This document shows positions 1 to 11,300 of a DNA stretch of 64,000 nucleotides, in pieces; the first letter of the stretch is position 1; each line of letters begins with the position of its first letter. The DNA is taken from positions 1 through 64,000 of the forward strand of contig JAIBCD010000009.1 of the NCBI GenBank assembly GCA_019694335.1, given 5' to 3'. The notes under the pieces were generated by a model. The model saw only the letters and a program-made list of their open reading frames with translations. It did no database searches and was not told where the DNA came from. The DNA is from Rhodospirillaceae bacterium. GTDB lineage: Bacteria; Pseudomonadota; Alphaproteobacteria; Rhodospirillales; Rhodospirillaceae. Both the position numbers and the translations under genes were made by a program.

Positions 1-918
1 ATGGCGCGCGAGCAACGGCAGCAGCGCCACGCCGATGGCGGTGCCGAAAATGCCCACCGGCAAGAGGTTGATGCGGTCGGCGTAGGTGATCCAGGACACC
101 GCGCCCGGCCCGACCAGGGTCGCGATGCTTTTATTGGCCATGACGTTGAACTGATAAATTCCCGCGCCGAAGGCCATCGGCAGGATGCGCAGGAGCAGCA
201 GTTTCACTTCCGGCGTGAGGCGCGGGCGCACCAGTGTGAATCTCATCCCGACCCGGTTGCAATCGATCGCCAGCCACACCAGCTGCACCACGCCCGAGAT
301 CAACACGCCCCAGGCCAGGATCGCGGCGCGGTCGCCGCGCGCCTGGGAACTCACCAGCAGCGCGGCGATGAACACCAGGTTCAACAACACCGGCGCCGCC
401 GCCGGCACCGCGAACCGCCCGAGCGCGTTCAGCACGCCCGACTGCAACGAGGTCAGCGAGATGAACAGGAGGTAGGGGAACATGATCCGCGCCAGGTCCG
501 TGGTGCGCTCCAGCTGGCCGGGGATCTTGTCGAAGCCCGCCGCCAGAACCGACAACACCTGGGGCATGAACAGGATCACCACCGCGCAGAAGGCGATCAG
601 CACCACGGTCAGCACGGCGAAGGCCTGGTCGGCGAAGACCTTGGCTTTCTGCTTGCCGTCGCGCTCCAGGGTCTGGGCGAACAAGGGCACGAAGCTGGCC
701 GAAAACGCCCCTTCCGCGAACAGCGAACGGAACAGGTTGGGGAACTGGAAGGCGATGAAGAAGGCGTCGGCCACCGCGCCCGCCCCCAGGAAGGTCGCCA
801 TCAGAGTCTCGCGCAACAGCCCGGTGATGCGGCTGAGCATGGTGTAGCCGCCCACGGTCGCGAAGGCGCGGAACAGCGAAGGCGACCCATGCGACGTAGT
901 GGTGGGAGGGGTGGACAT
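1..918 (-). CDS. murJ: MurJ lipid II flippase, 3' part outside window
   Basis: Inner-membrane flippase of the MOP superfamily that moves lipid II across the membrane for peptidoglycan synthesis. The 306 codons present start at an ATG (918-916) and begin MSTPPTTTSHGSPSLFRAFA. They continue with typical MurJ features: the early TMLSRITGLLRE segment, ADAFFIAFQFPNLFR and FAEGAFSASFVP, then alternating hydrophobic segments. The reading frame is open to base 1, so the C-terminal 40% or so lies outside. It lies 78 bp downstream of glnD on the same strand; mutS, glnD and murJ cluster in many Alphaproteobacteria. Identification is firm; only the missing end limits it. Confidence 0.93.
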   Translation of the reverse strand, partial: MSTPPTTTSHGSPSLFRAFATVGGYTMLSRITGLLRETLMATFLGAGAVADAFFIAFQFPNLFRSLFAEGAFSASFVPLFAQTLERDGKQKAKVFADQAFAVLTVVLIAFCAVVILFMPQVLSVLAAGFDKIPGQLERTTDLARIMFPYLLFISLTSLQSGVLNALGRFAVPAAAPVLLNLVFIAALLVSSQARGDRAAILAWGVLISGVVQLVWLAIDCNRVGMRFTLVRPRLTPEVKLLLLRILPMAFGAGIYQFNVMANKSIATLVGPGAVSWITYADRINLLPVGIFGTAIGVALLPLLARH

Positions 919-996
919 GCCTTGGTCTAGCCGATTGGCGGGAGTCTGTGAATCCCTGCCCCCGGTCTGTGGCTTTTCTTCGGCGGCCGGCTTGTT

Positions 997-3786
997 TTAT
1001 TCCGCCGCGGCGGTCGGCCGCGTGCTCTGGACCGAAACGTCGGCGGCCGCCACGCCGATGGCCTTGCCGAGGGCGTCACGGACCTGGCGGATCTTGGTCT
1101 CGTGCTCGACCTTCATGCCGAACACATCCTTCACATAGAACACGTCCACCACCCGTTCGCCGTAAGTCGAGATATGGGCCGAGAAGATCTGCAGGCCCAG
1201 GTCGGTGATGGCCTTGGTGACATCGAACAGGAAGCCGGGCCGGTCGTGGCCGTTGATCTCGATCACGCTGCACACCTTGGAGGCGGCGTTGTCGATGATG
1301 ACGCGGGGCGGCACCTCCAGCGCCTGGACACGGCTGGGCAGGCGCGAGCCGACCTTGGGCAGTTCCTGGTTGAACCTGAGGCGCCCTTCCAGGGCGGCGA
1401 TCACCCGGGTCTTGATGCGCGACAGCCGGGATTCCGAGGTGATCGGCTCGCCCTCGAAATCCTGGAACGAGAAGGTATCCAGCGCCATGCCGGTGGAGAG
1501 GGTCAGGATCTTGGCATCCACCACCGAGACTCCCGCCACCGCCAGCGCGCCCGAGATCTTGGCGAACAGGCCGGGATGATCCGGCGTGTAGATGATCATT
1601 TCCGTGACCGCCTCGCCGGAATTGAAGTCGATGGCGATCTTGTCGCCGACTTCATCGGCCGCGCGCATGAAGTGCGCGAGCTTCTCGTGCGTATCGGTGG
1701 TGTCGGTCAGCCAGAAGCCCGGCGAGTTCAGCGACAGGATGCTGTCGCGCATGCGTTCGGGCCAGTCATCCAGGCGGTCGGCGAGCGCGGTCTTGGCCGC
1801 GGAGACGCGGGCGGTGATGCCGGTGGTGGTCTGGCCGCCGCGCATATATTCGTTGGCGCGCTCGAAAAGCTCCTTGAGCAGCGTGGCCTTCCAGTTGTTC
1901 CAGACGTTGGGACCGACCGCCCGGATGTCGGCACAGGTGAGCACCACCAGCAATTTCAGGCGCTCCGGCGACTGCACGACTTCGGTGAACTTGACGATGG
2001 TCTGCGGATCGTCGAGGTCGCGTTTGAAGGCGGTATTGCTCATCACCAGGTGATGCTGCACCAACCAGGCCACGGTCTCGGTTTCTTCCGGCGTCAGGCC
2101 CAGGCGCGGGCAGAGCTCCAACGCGATCTGCGCGCCCAGATCGGAATGGTCGCCGCCGCGGCCCTTGGCGATGTCGTGCAGCAGCACCGCGGCATATAGC
2201 GCGCGGCGCGACTGGATCTTGTGGATCACCTCGGAGGTGATCGGCAATTCCACCTTGAGCTTACCCTGCTCGATGCGCGACAGAATGCCGATGGCGCGGA
2301 TGGTGTGCTCGTCGGTGGTGTAGACGTGGTACATGTCGTACTGCATCTGCGCCACGACGCGCGCGAAGTCGGGGATGAACCGCCCGAACACGCCGCACTC
2401 GCTCATCAGGCGCAAGGTGGCCTCGGGCCCCTTTTGCGAACACAGAATGTCCATGAACGCCGCGTTGGCCGCGGGATCGCGCCGCAGGGCCGAAACCCGC
2501 CTAGCGTAATGCGAAATCAGGCGCAAGGTCGCCGGGTGGAAATCGAGGTCATTTTCCAGCGCCGTGCGGAAGATGGTGAGCAGGCGCAGGGGTTCCTTGG
2601 CGAAGGCCTGATCGTCGGCCACGCCGATGCGCCCGCCCTCGACCACGAAGCCGTCGACGGACTTGCGGCGCAGGGCGGCGGGCAGGCGGAAAATCGTCCG
2701 TTCCTTGCCGCGCTCCTCGATCAGGGTGCAGAAAATGCGCGTCAGGTCGCCGACGTCGCGCGCGACCAGAAAATAGTGGCGCATGAAGCGTTCGACCGCC
2801 GTGGCGCCTGCGCGGTCGGTATAGCCGAGGCGCGGCGCGATATCGCGCTGCAGGTCGAAGGTCAGGCGATTCTCGGCGCGGCCGGTAAGATAGTGGATGT
2901 GGCAGCGCACGGTCGACAGGAAGTCATGCGCCTTGATGAAGCGCGCCGCGGCTTCGTCGTCGATGATCGCCTTGTCCGCGAGCTTGCGTACGTCGGAAAC
3001 GCCATAAAGATAGCGCGCGATCCAGAACAAGGTGTGCATGTCGCGCAGGCCGCCCTTGTCTTCCTTGACGTTGGGCTCAAGGCGGTAACGCGAGTCACCC
3101 ACCTTCAAATGCCGCTCGTCGCGTTCGGCCAGCTTGGCCTGCACGAACTCGGCGGCGGTGCCGCGCTTGATCTCCTTCTTGAAGCGGGCGATCAGCTCCG
3201 CCGCCAGCTCCTGGTCGCCCCAGATCCAGCGCGCTTCGAGCAAGGTGGTGCGGATGGTGAAATCGGCCTTGGCCTGGCGCAGGTTCTCGTCCACCGAGCG
3301 CACCGCGTGCCCGACCTTGAGCCCAAGATCCCACAACACATAGAGCATGAACTCGACCACCTGCTCGGTGGAGGGTGTCGGTTTGTAGGGCAGCAGGAAC
3401 AGGAGATCGATGTCCGACAGCGGCGCCAGTTCGCCGCGCCCGTAGCCGCCGATGGCGACGATGCTGATGCGCTCGGCCGTCGTGACGCCGCCCCCCGCGA
3501 ACATTTCGGTGTTGGCGCAGTCGAACAGCACCCGGATGATCTGGTCCATCAGGAAGCTGTGAGCGGCCACGGTCTCGGCGCCGGTGGCCTTGTGGCCCTC
3601 GAGACGCGCGCGGATCACGGCCGAGCCGGCTTTATGTGCTGCCTTCAGGCTCTCGACCAGATGCGCGCGCCGCGCGTCGGCGCCCAGGCCGGCCATCTGG
3701 CGGTCGAGTTCGTCCGCCACGGCGCGGCGGTCGATGATTTCGCGAGGATGAAAAACCTGCACGTGAAAACCCGGGAAGACTCGCAA
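997..3786 (-). CDS. glnD: GlnD, PII uridylyltransferase / uridylyl-removing enzyme
   Basis: Bifunctional nitrogen sensor that uridylylates PII proteins when glutamine is low and removes UMP when it is high. Length 929 aa fits the family. The nucleotidyltransferase motif GGYGRGELAPLSDIDLLF lies near residues 113-130, followed by the GlnD linker, an HD domain with LHDIAKGRGGDHS around residue 535, and two C-terminal ACT domains (IYTPDHPGLFAKISGALA and INGHDRPGFLFDVTKA). The listed start is a TTG without a clear Shine-Dalgarno; a GTG at 3762 that would begin MQVFHPREIID is an equally possible start. It sits 12 bp after the small membrane protein gene and before murJ. Confidence 0.95.
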   Translation of the reverse strand: MRVFPGFHVQVFHPREIIDRRAVADELDRQMAGLGADARRAHLVESLKAAHKAGSAVIRARLEGHKATGAETVAAHSFLMDQIIRVLFDCANTEMFAGGGVTTAERISIVAIGGYGRGELAPLSDIDLLFLLPYKPTPSTEQVVEFMLYVLWDLGLKVGHAVRSVDENLRQAKADFTIRTTLLEARWIWGDQELAAELIARFKKEIKRGTAAEFVQAKLAERDERHLKVGDSRYRLEPNVKEDKGGLRDMHTLFWIARYLYGVSDVRKLADKAIIDDEAAARFIKAHDFLSTVRCHIHYLTGRAENRLTFDLQRDIAPRLGYTDRAGATAVERFMRHYFLVARDVGDLTRIFCTLIEERGKERTIFRLPAALRRKSVDGFVVEGGRIGVADDQAFAKEPLRLLTIFRTALENDLDFHPATLRLISHYARRVSALRRDPAANAAFMDILCSQKGPEATLRLMSECGVFGRFIPDFARVVAQMQYDMYHVYTTDEHTIRAIGILSRIEQGKLKVELPITSEVIHKIQSRRALYAAVLLHDIAKGRGGDHSDLGAQIALELCPRLGLTPEETETVAWLVQHHLVMSNTAFKRDLDDPQTIVKFTEVVQSPERLKLLVVLTCADIRAVGPNVWNNWKATLLKELFERANEYMRGGQTTTGITARVSAAKTALADRLDDWPERMRDSILSLNSPGFWLTDTTDTHEKLAHFMRAADEVGDKIAIDFNSGEAVTEMIIYTPDHPGLFAKISGALAVAGVSVVDAKILTLSTGMALDTFSFQDFEGEPITSESRLSRIKTRVIAALEGRLRFNQELPKVGSRLPSRVQALEVPPRVIIDNAASKVCSVIEINGHDRPGFLFDVTKAITDLGLQIFSAHISTYGERVVDVFYVKDVFGMKVEHETKIRQVRDALGKAIGVAAADVSVQSTRPTAAAE

Positions 3787-3798
3787 AAATCTGGGGGG

Positions 3799-4227
3799 TT
3801 ATCTGATCTTGAAACCCTGCTGGCGTGCCTGGTCGTCGGGCACGTGGATGACGCGCTCCTTCTGGGCCGTCGGGCGCGCGAATGTCTGGGACGATGGCGT
3901 GGGCGCGGGGGCGGGGGCGGGGGCGGGCGCGGCCGCCGACACCGCGGACTTGGCCAGTGCCTCGACTGCGAAGCGCGATTTCAGCCGCGCGCTCACCACC
4001 GCCAGCATTTCCATGATCTTGGCCTGGCCCACCAGCAGCAGCGCCACCAGGAAGGCGCCGCCGGCGCCGACCGTGGTGTAGGTCTCGTTCACCCAGTCGT
4101 AGCGGGAGAAGGACAGCATCAAAGAGACAATACTGCCCATCAGGCACAGAACACCCATGATCGACAGGATGCGCGCCAGGGCCGGGATGTTCGGTTTGTC
4201 GGGGTCGATCTCAAACATGGCGGTCAT
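3799..4227 (-). CDS. small membrane protein of unknown function
   Basis: I do not recognise a named family. The 142-residue product has two predicted membrane segments (about residues 15-40, ALARILSIMGVLCLMGSIVS; and 53-70, VGAGGAFLVALLLVG), a positively charged stretch (VVSARLKSRFA), an alanine-proline repeat linker around residues 98-112 and a polar C-terminus. ATG 4227 is preceded by GGCGGAAAGGC, a usable Shine-Dalgarno; a second in-frame ATG lies 9 bp later. It is placed between mutS and glnD on the same strand, with 49 and 12 bp gaps, so it is probably cotranscribed. A membrane anchor or scaffold role is possible but unsupported. Confidence 0.75.
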   Translation of the reverse strand: MTAMFEIDPDKPNIPALARILSIMGVLCLMGSIVSLMLSFSRYDWVNETYTTVGAGGAFLVALLLVGQAKIMEMLAVVSARLKSRFAVEALAKSAVSAAAPAPAPAPAPTPSSQTFARPTAQKERVIHVPDDQARQQGFKIR

Positions 4228-4276
4228 GCCTTTCCGCCGTCAGTATATCAGAGACTCAGCGTACCAGTGGCAGGGC

Positions 4277-7054
<2,778 letters not shown>

Positions 7055-7137
7055 GAAATCGGTCCGTATGACGGCGTGAAGGACTAGATTTGGGAAGGTC
7101 GGACACTATACCAGCCCAGGGGTGGGCGGGAGAGGCG

Positions 7138-7167
7138 TTGACCAGATTCGCGAACGCTGTCTATCGC
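7138..7167 (+). promoter_or_regulatory. candidate sigma70-type promoter for maeB
   Basis: TTGACC (7138-7143), an 18-bp spacer and TATCGC (7162-7167) on the plus strand, about 175 bp before the maeB ATG. The same combination, TTGACT with a 17-bp spacer and TATCGC, occurs before rho, which makes it slightly more credible. On the other strand a TATAGT at about 7105-7110 could be the -10 of mutS. No experimental support. Confidence 0.3.
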
Positions 7168-7342
7168 AATGTCAGGTAAGGATAAATTTCACCTCCTCAC
7201 GCTTTGCACCACCCGCCTCGGTCGTGCAGAATAACCCCCGGGAGAAGACCTGCCTCGACCCGATCGCGGACCTCGAAGGTGCTGGGGAGCGCCTCCGACG
7301 CACCGCCGGGTTTTGAGCTGCCGCAGGCCGTGCACAACATTT

Positions 7343-9673
7343 ATGGACAAGATCGTGAATCCAAAATCCGCGGCCAAATCCTCCGGAAAGCCCGTTCGCC
7401 GCAACTTCGATCAGGAAGCCCTGGTTTTCCACGCCACCGGCAAGCCGGGCAAGATCGAGATCGCGCCCACCAAGCCGCTCACCACCCAACACGACCTGTC
7501 CCTGGCCTATTCGCCGGGTGTCGCCGCGCCCTGCCTGGAGATCGCGCGCGATCCCGCCACCGCCTATGACTACACCGCCAAGGGGAATCTGGTGGCGGTG
7601 ATCTCCAACGGCACCGCCGTGCTTGGCCTCGGCGACCTCGGCGCGCTCGCCGGCAAGCCGGTGATGGAAGGCAAGGCGGTGCTGTTCAAGCGCTTCGCCG
7701 ACGTGGACGGCATCGACCTCGAGGTCGACACCAAGGACACGGAAGAGTTCATCAACTGCGTGAAGCTGCTGGGCCCGTCCTGGGGCGGCATCAACCTCGA
7801 GGACATCAAGGCGCCCGAGTGCTTCGTGATCGAAAGCCGCCTGCGCGAGCTGATGGACATTCCGGTGTTCCATGACGACCAGCACGGCACCGCGATCATC
7901 TGCACTGCCGGCATGATCAACGCCGCCGATATCACCGGCCGCAAGCTCTCGGACATCAAGCTGGTGGTGAACGGCGCCGGCGCGGCGGCGATCTCCTGCG
8001 TCGAACTCGCCCGTGCCATGGGCGTGCGCGCCGAGAACGTGATCATGTGCGACTCGAAAGGCGTGATCTATCAGGGCCGCACCGAAGGCATGAACCAGTG
8101 GAAGGCCGCCCACGCGGTCGCCACCGACAAACGCACCCTGGAACAGGCGCTTGACGGCGCCGACGTGTTCTTCGGCCTGTCGGTCAAGGGCGCAATGACG
8201 CCGGCCATGGTGAAATCCATGGCCAAGAATCCGATCATCTTCGCCATGGCCAACCCGGACCCCGAAATCACCCCGGAAGAAGTGGCCGAGGTACGCAAGG
8301 ACGCCATCGTCGCCACCGGCCGCTCGGACTACCCGAATCAGGTGAACAACGTCCTGGGTTTCCCGTTTATTTTTCGAGGGGCCCTCGATGTGCGCGCCCG
8401 CACCATCAACGAGGACATGAAGCTCGCCGCCGCTCGCGCGCTGGCCGACCTCGCGCGCCAGGACGTGCCCGATGAAGTCGCCGCCGCCTATGCCGGGCGC
8501 AAACTGCGCTACGGCCCCGAGTACATCATCCCGGTGCCGTTCGATCACCGCCTGATCTCGACCGTGCCCCCGGCCGTCGCCCGCGCCGCGATGGATACCG
8601 GTGTCGCGCGCAAGCCGATCACCGACATGGAAGCCTATAAAAAGCAGCTGTCGGCGCGGCTCAATCCGATCTTCGCCAGCATGCAGAGCATCTCGGCCGA
8701 AGTGTCGCGCGCGCCACGCACGGTGGTGTTCGCGGAAGGCGAGGAGGAACGCTCGATCCGCGCCGCCATCGCCTACCGCAACGCCGGCTATGGCAAGGCG
8801 ATCCTGGTCGCGCGCCGCCGCAAGGTGGAACAGACCTTGCAGAACCTTTCTATCCGCCCCGAAGATCTGGACGGCATCACCATTTCCAATGCGCGTGAAT
8901 CCGCGCACGCCGGGGAATATGCCGAGTTCCTTTACCGCCGCCTGCAGCGGCGCGGCCTGCTCCAGCGCGATTGCGAACGCTTGGTCAACCTGGACCGCAA
9001 CATCTTCGCCGCCTGCATGATGGCCCACGGCCATGGCGACACCATGGTTACCGGCCTCACCCGCAACTATCACACCGCGCTCGCCGACGTGCGCAAGGTG
9101 ATCGACAACACGCCGACGGCGCCGGTGTTCGGGCTGACCATGGTGGTGGTGAAGGGCCACACCTTGTTCATCGCCGATACCGCGGTGCACGAGCGCCCGA
9201 GCTCCGACGTGCTCGCCCGTATCGCCATGGAAAGCGCCAGCGTGGTGCGGCGCCTGGGCCACGATCCCAAGGTCGCATTACTGTCATATTCTAATTTCGG
9301 AAATCCGCCGGGACCGGTGGCCGACACCATGCGCGAGGCGGTGCGGATCCTGGAGGGCGAATCCGCCGCCGGGCGCATCGATTTCGAATTCGACGGCGAG
9401 ATGGGCGTGAACGTGGCGTTGGACGCCAACCGCGAGCGGATCTATCCGTTCTGCCGCCTGACCGGACCCGCCAACATCCTGGTCATGCCCGGCCTGCACG
9501 CCGCCAGCATCTCGACCCGCCTGGTGCAGCGCTTCGGCGCCGCCACCTCCATCGGACCCATGCTGATCGGTTTGGAGAAACCCGTGCAAATCGTGGGCAT
9601 GGATGCGACCGTCTCCGATCTGGTACAGATGGCGCTGATGGCCGCCCATATAGGTGCGACCGCAGTCCGCTAG
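7343..9673 (+). CDS. maeB: NADP-dependent malic enzyme, MaeB-type fused to phosphotransacetylase-like domain
   Basis: Oxidative decarboxylation of malate to pyruvate with NADP, supplying NADPH and linking the TCA cycle to gluconeogenesis. The roughly 776-residue protein has the malic enzyme part (residues 1-430; TTQHDLSLAYSPGVA, FHDDQHGTA, NGAGAAAISC) and a C-terminal phosphate acetyltransferase-like half (MAHGHGDTMVTGL, LSYSNFGNPPG), which in this family is thought to be regulatory rather than catalytic. I chose ATG 7343 (MDKIVNPKSAAKS); an upstream TTG at 7313 adds ten unlikely residues. Divergent from mutS; followed by two palindromic repeat elements and phoR. Confidence 0.95.
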   Translation: MDKIVNPKSAAKSSGKPVRRNFDQEALVFHATGKPGKIEIAPTKPLTTQHDLSLAYSPGVAAPCLEIARDPATAYDYTAKGNLVAVISNGTAVLGLGDLGALAGKPVMEGKAVLFKRFADVDGIDLEVDTKDTEEFINCVKLLGPSWGGINLEDIKAPECFVIESRLRELMDIPVFHDDQHGTAIICTAGMINAADITGRKLSDIKLVVNGAGAAAISCVELARAMGVRAENVIMCDSKGVIYQGRTEGMNQWKAAHAVATDKRTLEQALDGADVFFGLSVKGAMTPAMVKSMAKNPIIFAMANPDPEITPEEVAEVRKDAIVATGRSDYPNQVNNVLGFPFIFRGALDVRARTINEDMKLAAARALADLARQDVPDEVAAAYAGRKLRYGPEYIIPVPFDHRLISTVPPAVARAAMDTGVARKPITDMEAYKKQLSARLNPIFASMQSISAEVSRAPRTVVFAEGEEERSIRAAIAYRNAGYGKAILVARRRKVEQTLQNLSIRPEDLDGITISNARESAHAGEYAEFLYRRLQRRGLLQRDCERLVNLDRNIFAACMMAHGHGDTMVTGLTRNYHTALADVRKVIDNTPTAPVFGLTMVVVKGHTLFIADTAVHERPSSDVLARIAMESASVVRRLGHDPKVALLSYSNFGNPPGPVADTMREAVRILEGESAAGRIDFEFDGEMGVNVALDANRERIYPFCRLTGPANILVMPGLHAASISTRLVQRFGAATSIGPMLIGLEKPVQIVGMDATVSDLVQMALMAAHIGATAVR

Positions 9674-9721
9674 CGCGTGTCCAGGAAAAGTGGAGCCCGG
9701 TTTTCTGCCCGGGATACGCGC
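9673..9721. repeat. palindromic intergenic repeat, copy a (GTCCAGGAAAAG subtype)
   Basis: Starts at the last base of the maeB stop codon. The outer arms are GCGCGTGTCC and GGATACGCGC; the inner arm is GGAAAAGTGG, a short spacer and CCGGTTTTC. It has the same architecture as copies at 15147, 33291 and 38725. It abuts copy b, so two different subtypes lie head to tail between maeB and phoR. Confidence 0.75.
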
Positions 9722-9723
9722 CC

Positions 9724-9785
9724 TAGAGCATGTTAGGCCGAAGTGGAAACCGGTTCGGCCGCTAAACATGCGACCAAACAAAAAC
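9724..9785. repeat. palindromic intergenic repeat, copy b (GCGACCAAACAAAAA subtype)
   Basis: The outer stem is GCATGTT / AACATGC. The inner arm is AGGCCGAAGTGG then CCGGTTCGGCCGCT, followed by the conserved tail GCGACCAAACAAAAA. Compared with copy h at 54473, a C-to-T change in the left inner arm is matched by a G-to-A change in the right arm, so pairing is kept. The adjoining hairpin at 9786-9828 may be part of the same composite element. Confidence 0.8.
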
Positions 9786-9828
9786 CTAGAGTGTGTTTCC
9801 GATTCAAAGAATCGGAAACACACTCTAG
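9786..9828. repeat. 19-bp perfect inverted repeat (secondary hairpin after copy b)
   Basis: The left arm 9786-9804 (CTAGAGTGTGTTTCCGATT) is an exact reverse complement of the right arm 9810-9828, with loop CAAAG. It ends 26 bp before the phoR start codon and could act as a terminator or as a structure in the phoR leader; no U-tract follows on the plus strand. Analogous hairpins of different sequence follow repeat copies d and h. Confidence 0.8.
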
Positions 9829-9854
9829 CTAAAAGGGAATCACTCTCAGGGACC

Positions 9855-11300
9855 ATGTCTACGCCGGACTCCGCCTCGTTCCGCCGGCTGCTCGCCTGGT
9901 CCTTCGGTCCGTGCATCCCCGCCTGGGCGGTCCTCGCCGGCCTTGTCGCCTTCGCTGAACTCGGCCGGGGCGCCGCCGTGGCGGGCGGGATCGTGGTGTT
10001 CGCGATCATGGCGCTCCTGGTGTTCAGCCGCCTCGCGGATTTCGACCGGCTGATCCGCTACGCCGAGGAATCCCTCGTCAATCCCGACGCGCCATTGCCG
10101 GAACTCAGCCGGTCGGCCACCGCGCGCCGGCTGCTCGCCGCCATCGCGGCGCTGCGCAAGCTGTGGACCGAACGCCGCGAGGCCGCCGACGGCCTCGCGC
10201 GCTCCGGCCAGGACGTGCTGGACGCCCTGCCCGACCCCCTGATCCTGATCGACCGGCGCCGGCGCATCATCAGCGCCAATGCCGCCGCCGGTGAATTGTT
10301 CGACATGGACCGCACCGCGCAACGCCTCGCGGGCCGCGACCTCGCCAGCGTCATCCGCGACCCCAAAGTGCTGGAAGCCGCCGATCAGGCGCTTCAGCAA
10401 GGCCGCAAAGGCACCACCCAGTTCACCTTGCCCTCGCCGGTGGAACATACCTTCGGCGCCCTGGTGATGCCGCTGCCGCCAATGAAATCGGAAGGCAACG
10501 CCGACGGTACCGCTGCGGTAGTGGCGCTTTACGACCAGACCGAACGCCTGAAGACCGACCGCATGCGCGCCGATTTCGTCGCCAATGCCAGCCACGAGCT
10601 GCGCACGCCGCTGGCCGCCGTGCTCGGGTTCATCGAGACCCTGCAAGGCCCAGCCCGGGACGATGCCGAAGCGCGCGATCAGTTCCTGGAGATCATGCTC
10701 AAGCAGGCCAACCGCATGACGCGGTTGATCGACGATCTTCTGTCGCTATCGCGCATCGAGCTGCGTGAACATACCCGGCCCACCGATATCGTGGACGTGG
10801 CGGACGTGATCCACGCCACCGTCGAGTTGTTCGACCGTCAGGCCAAGGAGCGGCGCACCACCGTCACCGTGAGCATCGCGCCCGATGTGCCGGCGATCGC
10901 GGGCGATGCCGGCGAGCTGGGGCAGGTGTTCCACAACCTTCTTGGCAATGCCATCAAGTACGGCGGCGACGACGGCAAGGTCGAGATTATCGTGACGCTG
11001 TCGGATACACGCCCGCCTTCCATGCAAGGCCGGGGCGGGTGCATGCGCATCGACGTCAAGGATTCCGGCGAGGGCATCCCGCGCGAGCACCTGCCGCGCC
11101 TGACCGAACGCTTCTACCGCATCGACACCGCGCGCTCGCGCCAGTTGGGCGGGACCGGACTGGGCCTCGCCATCGTCAAGCACATCATCAACCGCCATCG
11201 CGGCGCCATGACCATCGACAGCGAGATCGGCAAGGGTTCGGTGTTCACGGTGTTCCTGCCGCCGGCGAATCAGTCCGTGGCGATCAGGGCCGCGAGCTGA
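9855..11300 (+). CDS. phoR: PhoR-like membrane sensor histidine kinase
   Basis: Sensor kinase of the phosphate-starvation type, expected to phosphorylate PhoB. The 481-residue product has two N-terminal membrane segments (about residues 13-33 and 43-62) with almost no periplasmic loop, as in PhoR. A PAS-like domain covers roughly residues 110-215, the HisKA motif NASHELRTPLA has phospho-acceptor His at residue 247, and the HATPase domain shows the N box NLLGNAIKYG, DSGEGIP and GGTGLGLAIVK. The ATG at 9855 has an AGGGA Shine-Dalgarno. The stop region overlaps the convergent ampG gene by 17 bp. No response regulator is adjacent, and the pst genes are about 48 kb away. Confidence 0.85.
   Translation: MSTPDSASFRRLLAWSFGPCIPAWAVLAGLVAFAELGRGAAVAGGIVVFAIMALLVFSRLADFDRLIRYAEESLVNPDAPLPELSRSATARRLLAAIAALRKLWTERREAADGLARSGQDVLDALPDPLILIDRRRRIISANAAAGELFDMDRTAQRLAGRDLASVIRDPKVLEAADQALQQGRKGTTQFTLPSPVEHTFGALVMPLPPMKSEGNADGTAAVVALYDQTERLKTDRMRADFVANASHELRTPLAAVLGFIETLQGPARDDAEARDQFLEIMLKQANRMTRLIDDLLSLSRIELREHTRPTDIVDVADVIHATVELFDRQAKERRTTVTVSIAPDVPAIAGDAGELGQVFHNLLGNAIKYGGDDGKVEIIVTLSDTRPPSMQGRGGCMRIDVKDSGEGIPREHLPRLTERFYRIDTARSRQLGGTGLGLAIVKHIINRHRGAMTIDSEIGKGSVFTVFLPPANQSVAIRAAS

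Noticed and set aside
7172..9262. 696-codon minus-strand frame across maeB
   Set aside because: Antisense shadow of a full-length malic enzyme; His/Gly/Asp-rich and domainless.
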